64,000 nt of DNA from Methanococcoides vulcani (lineage in GTDB: Archaea > Halobacteriota > Methanosarcinia > Methanosarcinales > Methanosarcinaceae), in contig NZ_FOHQ01000002.1 in the NCBI RefSeq assembly GCF_900111645.1, positions 359,074-423,073 on the forward strand, read 5' to 3'. A program made the translations under genes and the position numbers. The notes under the pieces were generated by a model, which worked only from the letters and a program-made list of their open reading frames with translations, did no database searches and was not told the DNA's origin. Numbering within the stretch: the stretch's first letter is position 1; the number at the start of each line of letters is the position of its first letter. Below are positions 56,295 through 64,000 of the stretch, one piece after another.

Positions 56295-57512
56295 TTAAAC
56301 AACAATGGAATTTTCAGGCAATATTTGAGCGATAGTCTTTCCGGATTCGATCCGACAGTTATGATATATCATGGACCCTGCTTTTACGAGAACCCGGTGG
56401 CCGATCGTAATATCGTCGCCAGTGATTGCTCCCAGTTTTTCAGCAGTATGAAGTTCATCTTCCATCTCGATCCTGACATTTTCCCTGTCTTCAGCAACAA
56501 AGTAAGGTCCAATGGAATTGTTCAGCCCGATGATCGAATTTGAGATAGATCCATGTGAACTGATCCTGGTGTTGTTCATAATTATGCTGTTCTGGACTTG
56601 TGTGAAGGAGCCGACTGAAACGTTGTTACCAATAGTTGTGGATGGAAGGATCACGACGTTGGGTGCAATTTCACAATTGTCGCCTATCATTGCAGGTCCT
56701 ACAATGTAACATCCTGATCTTATCAGTGTGTTGTTGCCAATACTGACCTTGCCATGGATAATTGCCCCATCTTCAACGGTTCCTTTTATATTGTAGTCTT
56801 CTGATCGGTCAAGGACCATTGAATTATCCTTCAGCAGGTCCCATGCAAAGACTGCATCTCTCCACAATGAATTTGTAAGAACATGATCTACATCCATGCC
56901 ATCTTCTATCATCTGTTGGATGGTATCGGTGATCGCATATTCTCCCAGTGGGGATATTTGGGTGTGTTCTATTCTTTCGAAGATCTCTTGGTTGAACACG
57001 TATATGCCTGTGTTGATGATGTGGCTGAGTTCAGTTGTTGGTTTCTCTATGATCTTTGTTACTTTTTTTCCGCTTGCAATAACAACCCCATATCCACGGA
57101 TATGTTCCTTTTTTATGGTCAGTATCGTTGCGTCACCGGTATGCTTGTCTATAAGATCCCTGATCGTTTGTGGTTCAATAACGTTGTCCCCATTGAGTAC
57201 CATGAATTCCCGGTCATCTTCTTCCATCAGGTCTGCCGCCTGTTTGATGGCATGAGCTGTGCCAAGCTGTGCTTTCTGGTGAACGTACTTGATATTGACT
57301 CCAAAATCGATACCGTCTTCGAAGTAGTTCATTATACGTTCTCGTTCGTAACCCACAACAAGTATTAGGTTCTTTATGCCGTTCTTTGCAAGTGAATCGA
57401 TAACATGTTCAAGTATCGGTTTATTTGCAACAGGAAGCATGACCTTTGATCGGATGGATGTAAGGGGCCTGCATCTGATGCCTTCCCCTGCAGCCAGGAT
57501 AACAGCTTTCAT
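56295..57512 (-). CDS. Bifunctional sugar-1-phosphate nucleotidylyl/acetyltransferase (GlmU-like 2)
   Basis: A 405-residue paralogue of the gene at 51931-53121, leading the glm operon. The nucleotide-binding loop is LAAGEGIRCRPLT (Cys where most have Met). KVMLPVANKPILEHV and FMVLNGDNV follow, then a left-handed beta-helix (IIHGKVSIGNNTLIRSGCYI, CEIAPNVVILPSTTIGNNV). The end differs from copy 1 (ITIGHRVLVKAGSMIYHNCRIESG). Two copies in one operon suggest different sugars, or a split between acetylation and nucleotidylation. The glmS start is 13 bases downstream. Confidence 0.87.
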   Translation of the reverse strand: MKAVILAAGEGIRCRPLTSIRSKVMLPVANKPILEHVIDSLAKNGIKNLILVVGYERERIMNYFEDGIDFGVNIKYVHQKAQLGTAHAIKQAADLMEEDDREFMVLNGDNVIEPQTIRDLIDKHTGDATILTIKKEHIRGYGVVIASGKKVTKIIEKPTTELSHIINTGIYVFNQEIFERIEHTQISPLGEYAITDTIQQMIEDGMDVDHVLTNSLWRDAVFAWDLLKDNSMVLDRSEDYNIKGTVEDGAIIHGKVSIGNNTLIRSGCYIVGPAMIGDNCEIAPNVVILPSTTIGNNVSVGSFTQVQNSIIMNNTRISSHGSISNSIIGLNNSIGPYFVAEDRENVRIEMEDELHTAEKLGAITGDDITIGHRVLVKAGSMIYHNCRIESGKTIAQILPENSIVV

Positions 57513-57671
57513 AGCTTCTAGTGGTCATTCTAAGAATTTATATCTTGCCTTTTAAAATGATATTGGAAGCTATTAGCTACTGAATTTGGGATTATAGGCC
57601 GACCTACAAAAATAGGAAATGAATCAAAAAAAGATATTTTGATGCTCAGCAGGACCGAACATCAAAGAATT

Positions 57672-57694
57672 GATAAGCGGGCTGGCCGCTTATC
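57672..57694 (-). terminator. Hairpin over the rps15 stop codon
   Basis: GATAAGCGG and CCGCTTATC pair perfectly across a 5-base loop and include the rps15 stop. The T-tail is weak, so the role as a terminator is only possible. A promoter for glmU-like 2 must lie in 57513-57670, which holds no gene. Confidence 0.4.
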
Positions 57695-58148
57695 TTGTGA
57701 TCAACATTTCTGCAGTTTCTGGCTTGTACTTCCAGTCTGCAGGGAGTACCTTTGTGGACTGGTAGTATTTAACGAGCCTTCTGATCTTGGCCTCGGTTGA
57801 GTGCAGTGATCTCTTGTTGTGTACATCCTTGTGGTTAGGAATAAGGTGCTTGCGCATTCCGATAGCTTTTACAATAAGGTTGTACAGGTCTTCCGGTACG
57901 TTTGGAGCTTCATCGTTCTCTTTCAGGATGTCAGTGATCTTCTTTCCTGTTGCGAGTTTGACATCAGGCACACCATAATTGTCCCTGAGGTGCATTCCAA
58001 TGACGCTTGTGGAGTTTCCAAGTTTCCACATGTCGAGGATCACAGTTGTGATCTCTTCAGCGGTTGCTGTGGACCATGCTGGAGCTTCTGTCCTGATTGG
58101 TCTTGTTGATCCGGATTTACCTTTTGTACGAGTATGCATTTTTGCCAT
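57690..58148 (-). CDS. rps15: 30S ribosomal protein S15
   Basis: A 152-residue archaeal S15 (the long uS15 form). It begins [21 protein letters not shown], with [57 protein letters not shown] and a C-terminal [13 protein letters not shown] 58148 follows AGGAGGAATGCT; the frame open to 58283 is upstream non-coding sequence. Confidence 0.96.
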   Translation of the reverse strand: MAKMHTRTKGKSGSTRPIRTEAPAWSTATAEEITTVILDMWKLGNSTSVIGMHLRDNYGVPDVKLATGKKITDILKENDEAPNVPEDLYNLIVKAIGMRKHLIPNHKDVHNKRSLHSTEAKIRRLVKYYQSTKVLPADWKYKPETAEMLITR

Positions 58149-58306
58149 AGCATTCCTCCTGATGATTATAATTTGATTGTTTAGTGAATATTTATGTTTT
58201 GAGTTTATGCTCAAGTTAAGGGAACGTTGGGAACAATAACTTGAATCGTTACTTTGGCGAAGTGACCTAAATACACCTGACATTTAATATAAAGCTTATG
58301 TTCCTA

Positions 58307-59473
58307 TTACCAGATAGAAAGCGTGATATCCACATATCCATTGTTAACTTTCCTGTATATCTCATCCACCTGGACATCTCTTAGTTCTTTTGTCGTACTG
58401 ATGTTCGTGGAGTTTACCATTTGTGAGACAGTTTCGTTGATCTTCTGATCGATGTCGTTGTGGAGGTGTGTTGCAATGTTCTGCTGGTTGCGTTCAATGA
58501 TCTCCTTTTCAATAATGGATATTATGCTGTTGTTTAGTTCTGCAGGCATGGAACTGCTTCCGTAGATGGTTTTCATGCTGTAATTCAGTATGTATTCTGC
58601 TATCAGCATTTCAGGATCCTCTTTGTCATCATGTGGGTTGCTGATGAATACGGTTTCTGTGCTTTGTGTTATATCCTGCCTTATCAGGCTTCTAAGGTAG
58701 TCTGAGGGGAATACAATGTCTGTGATGAGTTCGGCAGTGGATGTTGATGCCTCTTCGATGGTGTTGTTGAACGCTTCATGATATGCGGAGAACTTTGTCG
58801 TGTTAGATGAGTTATGAAGTTCTTCAAGCATGCTGTCGTTTATGTTTACAAAAAGTTCATCTCTGGATGTTCTGGTGTTTAATGGTAGTGTTATCCGTGA
58901 ACTCTGGCGGATTGCATCGTATGGAGGCGTTATTCCAACTGATATGGAGTTTTTTAGTGGATAATCTTCTACCGGTTCCCAATTTGCTTGAAGATGATAA
59001 TCATACCTTCCTCCGATCCTTGTATCAAGATATGACGCAATTGCATCAGATGTCTTTTCTTTATGCTCCTGTGCAATTGGATTGATGTAACGGGTAGTTC
59101 CATTGCCATTCATTGCAAGTGTCAGTACCATATCCTCTGCGATCATATCTGCGAAGGTACGGTGGTGCTGCTGTCTTCCGAACATTGTATTGATTGGGTC
59201 GTTAATGAGGGCATTTTCAGGAATTGTTATTCCTGTGATCGCAAGAGGTGTGATCTCATATTCAAAATCGTCCACATTTGAGTTGAGCAATGAACTTAGG
59301 AGATGTTTGTCAAAGTCCTGTGTTGCTGTGTATGCTGCTGCATCGTATTGCCTTTCTGCCATTATGGATGGCATAAGGATGACTGTTGCAATAGAGATAA
59401 GCACAAGGAAAAATAGGGCATCTGCTGTTGAAGAGAATGCGCGCTGGTCCTCTATGAGTTTCGTTTTTGGCAT
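58307..59473 (-). CDS. Pilin-like operon protein D (large)
   Basis: A 388-residue protein with one N-terminal hydrophobic segment (STADALFFLVLISIATVILM) after a short charged head, then about 350 mostly extracellular residues with many Asn and Ser and several N-x-S/T glycosylation sequons (NGNGTT, NSSNTT, NDSM, NNSI, NSTN). It is the last of four genes of this plan behind hisS and resembles the archaeal pseudopilin-like proteins of the haloarchaeal/methanosarcinal DUF728x group. The assignment is by architecture; no enzyme domain is seen. Confidence 0.6.
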   Translation of the reverse strand: MPKTKLIEDQRAFSSTADALFFLVLISIATVILMPSIMAERQYDAAAYTATQDFDKHLLSSLLNSNVDDFEYEITPLAITGITIPENALINDPINTMFGRQQHHRTFADMIAEDMVLTLAMNGNGTTRYINPIAQEHKEKTSDAIASYLDTRIGGRYDYHLQANWEPVEDYPLKNSISVGITPPYDAIRQSSRITLPLNTRTSRDELFVNINDSMLEELHNSSNTTKFSAYHEAFNNTIEEASTSTAELITDIVFPSDYLRSLIRQDITQSTETVFISNPHDDKEDPEMLIAEYILNYSMKTIYGSSSMPAELNNSIISIIEKEIIERNQQNIATHLHNDIDQKINETVSQMVNSTNISTTKELRDVQVDEIYRKVNNGYVDITLSIW

Positions 59474-59485
59474 AATTTTCCTTCT

Positions 59486-59983
59486 TTATATGTATCTTTT
59501 CCAGAGGCGAACAGTAAGTGTTCCGGATGTGTATTGTGCAGGATTTATCTCTATAATAACTGGAATGGATGCGGCTATTACATTTCCGCTTGCTGCAGTT
59601 TTGTTTTTATGGATCGACCAATGATGTTTTCCGTCATCGGTATGGATCTCTACTGAGAACTCATTGTTAGCGGAGAATCGTGCAAAGAAAAGCGCATGTG
59701 TATCTCTGTCTGAGACCGGGTCTGAAATTCCTTCAAGTATCTCTGCGGATATTATGTCGGGGCGTGTTCCCTGTAGTTCATCCCAACTGGCAATGCTTTC
59801 AGCTATGCGGGATGCTTCTTCGTAGTTCTCTATGGAATGGCTCTGCTCATCGTAGATGAGGTAGGCTTTTGACATGACTGCAGCAAAGACCACAAATCCA
59901 ATGACTACCAGTGCTGTGGCAAGGATGTCATTGTGAGGTTCAAGGATCGCTTGCTCGTCATTGATGAACAAGTACAACTTCAA
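59486..59983 (-). CDS. Pilin-like operon protein C
   Basis: A 165-residue protein with a single N-terminal membrane segment (ILATALVVIGFVVFAAVMSKAYLIYDEQSHS) and a beta-rich extracellular part ending GTLTVRLWKRYI. It starts with TTG 59983, 8 bases after GAGGT, inside the end of gene B (26-base overlap), which shows tight coupling. The helix-then-globular plan and the neighbours suggest a minor pilin. The family is not recognised with certainty. Confidence 0.58.
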   Translation of the reverse strand: MKLYLFINDEQAILEPHNDILATALVVIGFVVFAAVMSKAYLIYDEQSHSIENYEEASRIAESIASWDELQGTRPDIISAEILEGISDPVSDRDTHALFFARFSANNEFSVEIHTDDGKHHWSIHKNKTAASGNVIAASIPVIIEINPAQYTSGTLTVRLWKRYI

Positions 59984-60566
59984 GTCTATTGACCTCTGAA
60001 TCGTTTTTCAGGTAAATGGATGTTTTTTCAATATGGACTATTTTTCCTGTATTTAACATTACTTCCTGGCTGCCAACAATTGAGATTACTTCAAGGGCTG
60101 TGGGTGTATCCGTGATCAAAGGATGTTCGAACGTGCCGGGCTGTCCATTGAAATTGTTTGAAAGGAATGTTCGCATTTCAGTTTCATTAAGTGGAATTGT
60201 CCTGAATGTGAGGGGTTTGACCGAGTGGATCGTCTGCTCACGATGAGTCGTTTCAAATCGTATGTATTCGCCGGAAATGAATGCATCAACTGGATACTCG
60301 GAATTGAATGAATATGTGGAATTTTGTCTGATGCTGTCGGGTGAGATGCTGCCGATGTCATCAATTGATGTTTTCAGGCCGATGGCTTCGGAATCCAGTT
60401 GTCTTTGCATTTGGATATCGCTGAAATCGGCTCCGATCTGGTAGAATGCGGCAAGTAGGATTATGCTTGTTATCATCAATGCAGCTTTTGATAGTGTGAA
60501 CTCGATCCAGCCGGATCGGTCCCTGAACATATCCTGGATCGCATGGGGCAGTATTTCGTTTTTCAT
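59958..60566 (-). CDS. Pilin-like operon protein B
   Basis: A 202-residue protein with head DRSGWIEFTLSKAALMITSIILLAAF: a short charged leader, a Gly and a hydrophobic helix, as in type IV pilin-like precursors. The rest is extracellular and rich in Thr, Ser and Ile. The possible processing site is near the Gly before WIEF; prediction software would be needed to decide. It lies between genes A and C, 2 bases after A. Confidence 0.58.
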   Translation of the reverse strand: MKNEILPHAIQDMFRDRSGWIEFTLSKAALMITSIILLAAFYQIGADFSDIQMQRQLDSEAIGLKTSIDDIGSISPDSIRQNSTYSFNSEYPVDAFISGEYIRFETTHREQTIHSVKPLTFRTIPLNETEMRTFLSNNFNGQPGTFEHPLITDTPTALEVISIVGSQEVMLNTGKIVHIEKTSIYLKNDSEVNRLEVVLVHQ

Positions 60567-60568
60567 TT

Positions 60569-61042
60569 TTATTTTTCAGATATCTTTACGAAGAGCATTC
60601 CTGTAATGGGGTCTCTTTCGGTTTCAAGTTTCAGTTCGTGGTGACCGGGGGTTATTGTATATGCTCCGGTCATGTTTTCGTTCGAAAACGCGGACATTGA
60701 TTCGTATATGGTCTGACGTTCATCGATATGGATGTAGTAGTTTTTGGAGTTTGAAGGCCATAAGTTATCTTCGTTGGGTAGTTCTCCCATATGTACTTTC
60801 ACTTTTTCCGGGATGTCGATCTCCAGATGGATGATGCTTCCTTCTCCGCGTACGGATATCTGCTCTGAGTTTGAAACGAGTTTATCAATTTCGATTATGG
60901 CCATATTTTCGTCTGTATTTCCCTTTAGATCGGAGATCGCAGTGAAAAAAAGTCCCATTATGAGCAATATCAGAAGGGATGCAATGGTGAACCTTAAGGG
61001 CAGTGAATCGGCTGCCCTTTCATTTTTGAGAAGTGAATGCAT
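60569..61042 (-). CDS. Pilin-like operon protein A
   Basis: A 157-residue protein with head NERAADSLPLRFTIASLLILLIMGLFFTAI (charged leader, then one hydrophobic helix) and a beta-rich extracellular part containing IHLEIDIPEKVKVHMGE and HELKLETERDP. It is the first of the four pilin-like genes and begins 19 bases after the hisS stop, so the set is probably transcribed from the hisS promoter. No ATPase or membrane platform gene is in the window. Confidence 0.58.
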   Translation of the reverse strand: MHSLLKNERAADSLPLRFTIASLLILLIMGLFFTAISDLKGNTDENMAIIEIDKLVSNSEQISVRGEGSIIHLEIDIPEKVKVHMGELPNEDNLWPSNSKNYYIHIDERQTIYESMSAFSNENMTGAYTITPGHHELKLETERDPITGMLFVKISEK

Positions 61043-61061
61043 AATATGAGGTGTTATGGCA

Positions 61062-62297
61062 TTAGTTGCTCTTTATCAGCTGTATGGCTTCTTCAATTGC
61101 CAGTTGCAGCTGCTCTCCGCTTTGCATGTTCTTTACGGTCAATTTACCCGATTCTATCTCTTTTTTGCCTACGATGACCGCATAGTCTGCTTCAATATTG
61201 TTGGCATGGGATAGTTGTGTTTTGAAGTTGCGTTTCATGATGTCTATGTAAACGGTGAGTTCATTGCGCATCTTTGTTGCTACCTTTATTGCATCAGTGC
61301 GGGTATCATCAGTTGCGACAATCACTACTTTGTTTTCCTTTGGAGGCTGTATCTCACATATCTCCATTATGCGATCGAACCCAACTCCGAATCCGGTGGA
61401 AGGTACATCTCCTCCGCCAAAGAGGGATATGAGCTGGTAGGAGCCGCCACCACAGATCTGGTTCTGTGCACCAAGACCTTCTGCGTATATCTCGAACACC
61501 ATTCCGGTGTAGTAGTCCAGTCCTCTGGCAATACTAAGGTCGACGTTGTAGTCGATCTCATATGCGTCAAGCAAGGTTAGAAGTTCTTCGAACTTGTCGA
61601 TCTCTTCGATGTCGCCCAGGATCTCTCTTGCTTTTGCGATAGCATCTGAACCGCTGAGACAGATGAGCTCAAGAAGGTTTCTCCTGAGTTCAGCAGGTGC
61701 ATTGATCTCTTCGAAGTAGTTGTCCAGTCCTTCATCGTCCTTTTTGTCAACAAGGCGCATGATCTTGCTCTTTTGTTCGTCTTCTGTATCCTTGAGGATG
61801 TGGCGGATAATTCCCAAGTGACCAACGTGCAGATCGCCTTTGATTCCTGCTGCTTCTATCATGTTCGTTGCAAGGGCAATGATCTCTGCATCTGCATCTG
61901 CGCGGTTGCTGCCTATGACCTCTACACCAAACTGCCAGAATTCCCTGAAGCGCCCTTTTTGTGGTCTTTCATACCTGAAACAGTTCTCGAAATAGAACAA
62001 TTTAAGAGGCCTGGACATTGCCTGCATCTCGTTGACGTACATTCTCATTACAGGTGCCGTGAGTTCAGGGCGCAATGTCATGTCCCTGTTGCCTTTGTCA
62101 CTGAAATTGTAAAGTTCGCCTACCACGCCTTCTCCGGATTTGAGGGTGAAGAGTTCCAGATGCTCGAATGTGGGTGTAATGACCTCTTTGTATCCCCATT
62201 TTGTCACTACCTGCCTCATGATGTTCTCTACATTTCTCCTGCGAGCGGTCTCTTCTGGAAGGAAGTCCCTTGTTCCTCTTGGTTTGCTGACTTTCAT
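61062..62297 (-). CDS. hisS: Histidyl-tRNA synthetase
   Basis: A 411-residue class II synthetase. The [13 protein letters not shown] start, [14 protein letters not shown], motif 2 [26 protein letters not shown], the histidine-A motif [14 protein letters not shown] and motif 3 [12 protein letters not shown] are all present, with a normal anticodon-binding domain. ATG 62297 is the start. It is followed by the pilin-like genes, an unusual downstream partner. Confidence 0.96.
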   Translation of the reverse strand: MKVSKPRGTRDFLPEETARRRNVENIMRQVVTKWGYKEVITPTFEHLELFTLKSGEGVVGELYNFSDKGNRDMTLRPELTAPVMRMYVNEMQAMSRPLKLFYFENCFRYERPQKGRFREFWQFGVEVIGSNRADADAEIIALATNMIEAAGIKGDLHVGHLGIIRHILKDTEDEQKSKIMRLVDKKDDEGLDNYFEEINAPAELRRNLLELICLSGSDAIAKAREILGDIEEIDKFEELLTLLDAYEIDYNVDLSIARGLDYYTGMVFEIYAEGLGAQNQICGGGSYQLISLFGGGDVPSTGFGVGFDRIMEICEIQPPKENKVVIVATDDTRTDAIKVATKMRNELTVYIDIMKRNFKTQLSHANNIEADYAVIVGKKEIESGKLTVKNMQSGEQLQLAIEEAIQLIKSN

Positions 62298-62834
62298 TTT
62301 GATCGAATCCTGCTGATGCGGATTATTATAATAATTTCCGGTACTACGTTTTATGCCATTTTACTCATTATAGTATGTAGGGCCTGTGGGTATTTGGCTG
62401 GTCTATAGTAAGGAATGATGTATTTTTGGTGCAAAACTCGTAAGAAATACCAGTTTAAACAGCTTGTTTTTTCACATCATCTTTCGGTTTGGTATAGCAT
62501 GTATATAGATAAATTTTATCATCAATAATCTAATTTACACCGCATGAAATTTTCAAAAATATTCCTGCACATTATGAATATTGCAGGATGTGTTTTTTAA
62601 ATTTTGCTTCTGTCGGAGAGGTCCGGATGTTTCTTTCCTGAAAACGCCCATCATGAAATCACGGGTATGCAGGACTATTTTCTTCAGGTCGGTGGATGAA
62701 GCTCATCTTACACAGGCATCCATTTTGAGTATTAATATTTGCCAACTTATATATCATATATTTATTATATTTATGAGCTTTTCAGGCAAAACATATATAA
62801 ATTAATCGAATGTATACTCTAGTGGGGTTTTAAA

Positions 62835-63026
62835 ATGTGGAGTTTTTCAAAAATAGAAACCGGAAATCTGAAAGCTATCACTGATTTAGAAAGCAAATTA
62901 GGTATAACCTTAATTGCCTTCTCAGATGATGGGATCAAGTATGCAGACTTAAAAGAAGACGCTGCTAAAGAAGTAAAGGATCTGGAAAAGAAACTGGGAC
63001 TTTCACTGCTAGCTGTTAAAGCATAA
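62835..63026 (+). CDS. 63-residue tandem-duplicated small protein, copy 1
   Basis: A complete 63-residue soluble protein (MWSFSKIETGNLKAI..., then a beta strand ITLIAFSDDGIKYADL and a charged helix EDAAKEVKDLEKKLG). GTGGGG precedes the ATG. A TATA box (ACATATATAAA, about 62790) gives a short leader. An almost identical copy follows 212 bases on. The family is not recognised; it has no Cys and no signal. The spacer 62298-62834 holds no other gene. Confidence 0.72.
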   Translation: MWSFSKIETGNLKAITDLESKLGITLIAFSDDGIKYADLKEDAAKEVKDLEKKLGLSLLAVKA

Positions 63027-63046
63027 TAAAATTGTGGGGTTTTAAA

Positions 63047-63238
63047 ATGTGGAGTTTTTCAAAAATAGACACCGGAAATCTGAAAGCTATCGCTGATCTA
63101 GAAAGCAAATTAGGTATAACCTTAATTGCTTTTTCAGATGTTGGGATCAAGTATGCAGACTTAAATGAAGACGCTGCTAAAGAAGTAAAGGACCTTGAAA
63201 AGAAACTGGGGCTTTCACTGGTAGCTCTTAAAGCATAA
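63047..63238 (+). CDS. 63-residue tandem-duplicated small protein, copy 2
   Basis: The same length and ribosome site (GTGGGGTTTTAAA) as copy 1, differing at seven residues (for example E8D, T16A, D32V, K40N). The start is ATG 63047, not the longer frame from 63032. The high identity with mostly conservative changes means both copies are under selection. A dimer or dosage role is possible. Both share one promoter. Confidence 0.72.
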   Translation: MWSFSKIDTGNLKAIADLESKLGITLIAFSDVGIKYADLNEDAAKEVKDLEKKLGLSLVALKA

Positions 63239-63515
63239 TAAAATAGTGGATTGCAATATTTTGCACCCACTACCTTTTTTTCAATATCAATGATTCCTAC
63301 GTTAAAGTAATGAAAATACTTTTACTCATTGAATACTTTTGTATTTTTCAATTTGTTGTATAGTTTATATTTTGATCAGCACACTTTCAACATATAATTT
63401 TGTATACATTCTATAATAATAACATATATAATCTAAAAACAGAGCCTTATATACCATTAAATTCCATGTTTATTAAGGGTTTCTAATTTAAAGCGAAAGA
63501 GTAAGAGGTATCACT

Positions 63516-64000
63516 ATGGGGAAAAATATGTGGGTTATATGTATTATTGTTTTGGGTACGATAATGGTAATGCCATCAATGGTGGGAGCCGCACCATCTG
63601 TCATCTGGGATGGCGAGGTTGAGCTACCATCCGGTACATTTGATTTTGTGCCTGCCAACAACCAGTCTGCAAGCTATGAGATCAATAATTTCACCGATCT
63701 TGGAGCTCTTGTGGCTGCGAATCAAAGTGCCGGTTTTAGCATAAACATATCAGATGAATGGTATGCCTCATTCGGTTCGTTCTGGATCAATGGCATTAAT
63801 GGAACTAACAATGAACCATGGGGTCCTTCCTCTAAATCATGGTCGATCTTGATCAATGATGTGCCAGCTTCTGAAGGACTTAGCAAAAACACGCTGAAGA
63901 ACGGGGATGTTGTTAGTTTCTGGTTCTGTCCAACGAACAGTACGACATTTGAACCTATCCTCGGTGAAGCAACATATGTCCTGAACATTACTCTTAAACC
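63516..64000 (+). CDS. Secreted DUF4430-like protein (3' end beyond window)
   Basis: ATG 63516 after AGAGGT opens a frame that runs off the right edge, with 161 codons visible. A signal peptide (VICIIVLGTIMVMPSMVGA) is followed by VIWDGEVELPSGTF and a DUF4430-like core (ITNFTDLGALVAAN-type helix, ISDEWYASFGSFWINGINGTN, WSILINDVPASEGLSKNTLKNGDVVSFW). The domain resembles the cobalamin-binding fold of intrinsic factor and is common in archaeal surface proteins. Several N-x-S/T sequons are present. A TATA box (CTTATATACC) lies near 63450. Confidence 0.65.
   Translation, partial: MGKNMWVICIIVLGTIMVMPSMVGAAPSVIWDGEVELPSGTFDFVPANNQSASYEINNFTDLGALVAANQSAGFSINISDEWYASFGSFWINGINGTNNEPWGPSSKSWSILINDVPASEGLSKNTLKNGDVVSFWFCPTNSTTFEPILGEATYVLNITLK

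Overview
The window comes from a methylotrophic methanogenic archaeon of the Methanosarcinaceae. Methanococcoides or Methanolobus is the likeliest placement, but I cannot fix the genus from sequence alone. The evidence is archaeal information-processing genes (aIF2-gamma, Rpo7, Spt4, S24e, S27ae, S3Ae, S15, PAN, Pcc1, GAN/RecJ-type nuclease), the rare methanogen-type seryl-tRNA synthetase, TATA-box promoters, T-rich terminators, and a dimethylamine methyltransferase locus (mtbC-mtbB-permease) whose mtbB carries the in-frame amber codon that encodes pyrrolysine.

Layout. 1-9.8 kb: larC (cut) and larB, a TPR protein, a U32-family protein, Maf, DUF427, then a minus-strand redox pair (rubredoxin fused to a ThDP oxidase, and a double CDGSH/ferredoxin protein) and an MscS channel. 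10.1-15.6 kb: a MarR regulator interrupted by an in-frame UAG, an RND exporter and two secreted COG1361 paralogues. 15.8-19.4 kb: a translation/transcription cluster (aif2g, PIN, rpo7, spt4, dephospho-CoA kinase, rps24e, rps27ae). 19.5-28.8 kb: the dimethylamine locus, flanked on the left by a methanogenesis-type regulator, a Cache/PAS histidine kinase and a receiver protein, and on the right by a kinase-less PAS-GAF protein and another receiver protein. 28.8-36.5 kb: small proteins, a membrane-gene remnant, tRNA-Glu, PAN, a glutamine-rich winged-helix protein with two DUF131 membrane proteins, uvrB and tRNA-Gly. 36.5-47 kb: MarR-MATE, tRNA-Leu, a candidate sRNA, small membrane/secreted proteins, msrA/msrB, a Rieske protein, a second MscS, an FAH-family enzyme and gltX. 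47-62.3 kb (minus strand): rps3ae, serS, UDG-pcc1-DHH nuclease, a UDP-GlcNAc cluster (glmU-like, glmM, glmS, a second glmU-like), rps15, and hisS followed by four pilin-like genes. 62.8-64 kb: a tandemly duplicated 63-residue protein and a cut secreted protein.

The strongest unexplained signal is amber usage. Every gene whose stop codon I checked (about 70) ends in TAA or TGA. TAG occurs in frame inside two genes: mtbB, where it is the known pyrrolysine codon, and a MarR regulator at 10442-10933 that has a perfect Shine-Dalgarno and is in frame on both sides of the TAG. That makes it a candidate pyrrolysine-containing transcription factor, or a suppressible amber allele, placed before an exporter operon. 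A second theme is missing start codons: mtbC (ACG), the RND exporter (ATA) and msrB (ATA) have intact reading frames and upstream Shine-Dalgarno-like sequences, but no ATG, GTG or TTG at the expected position.
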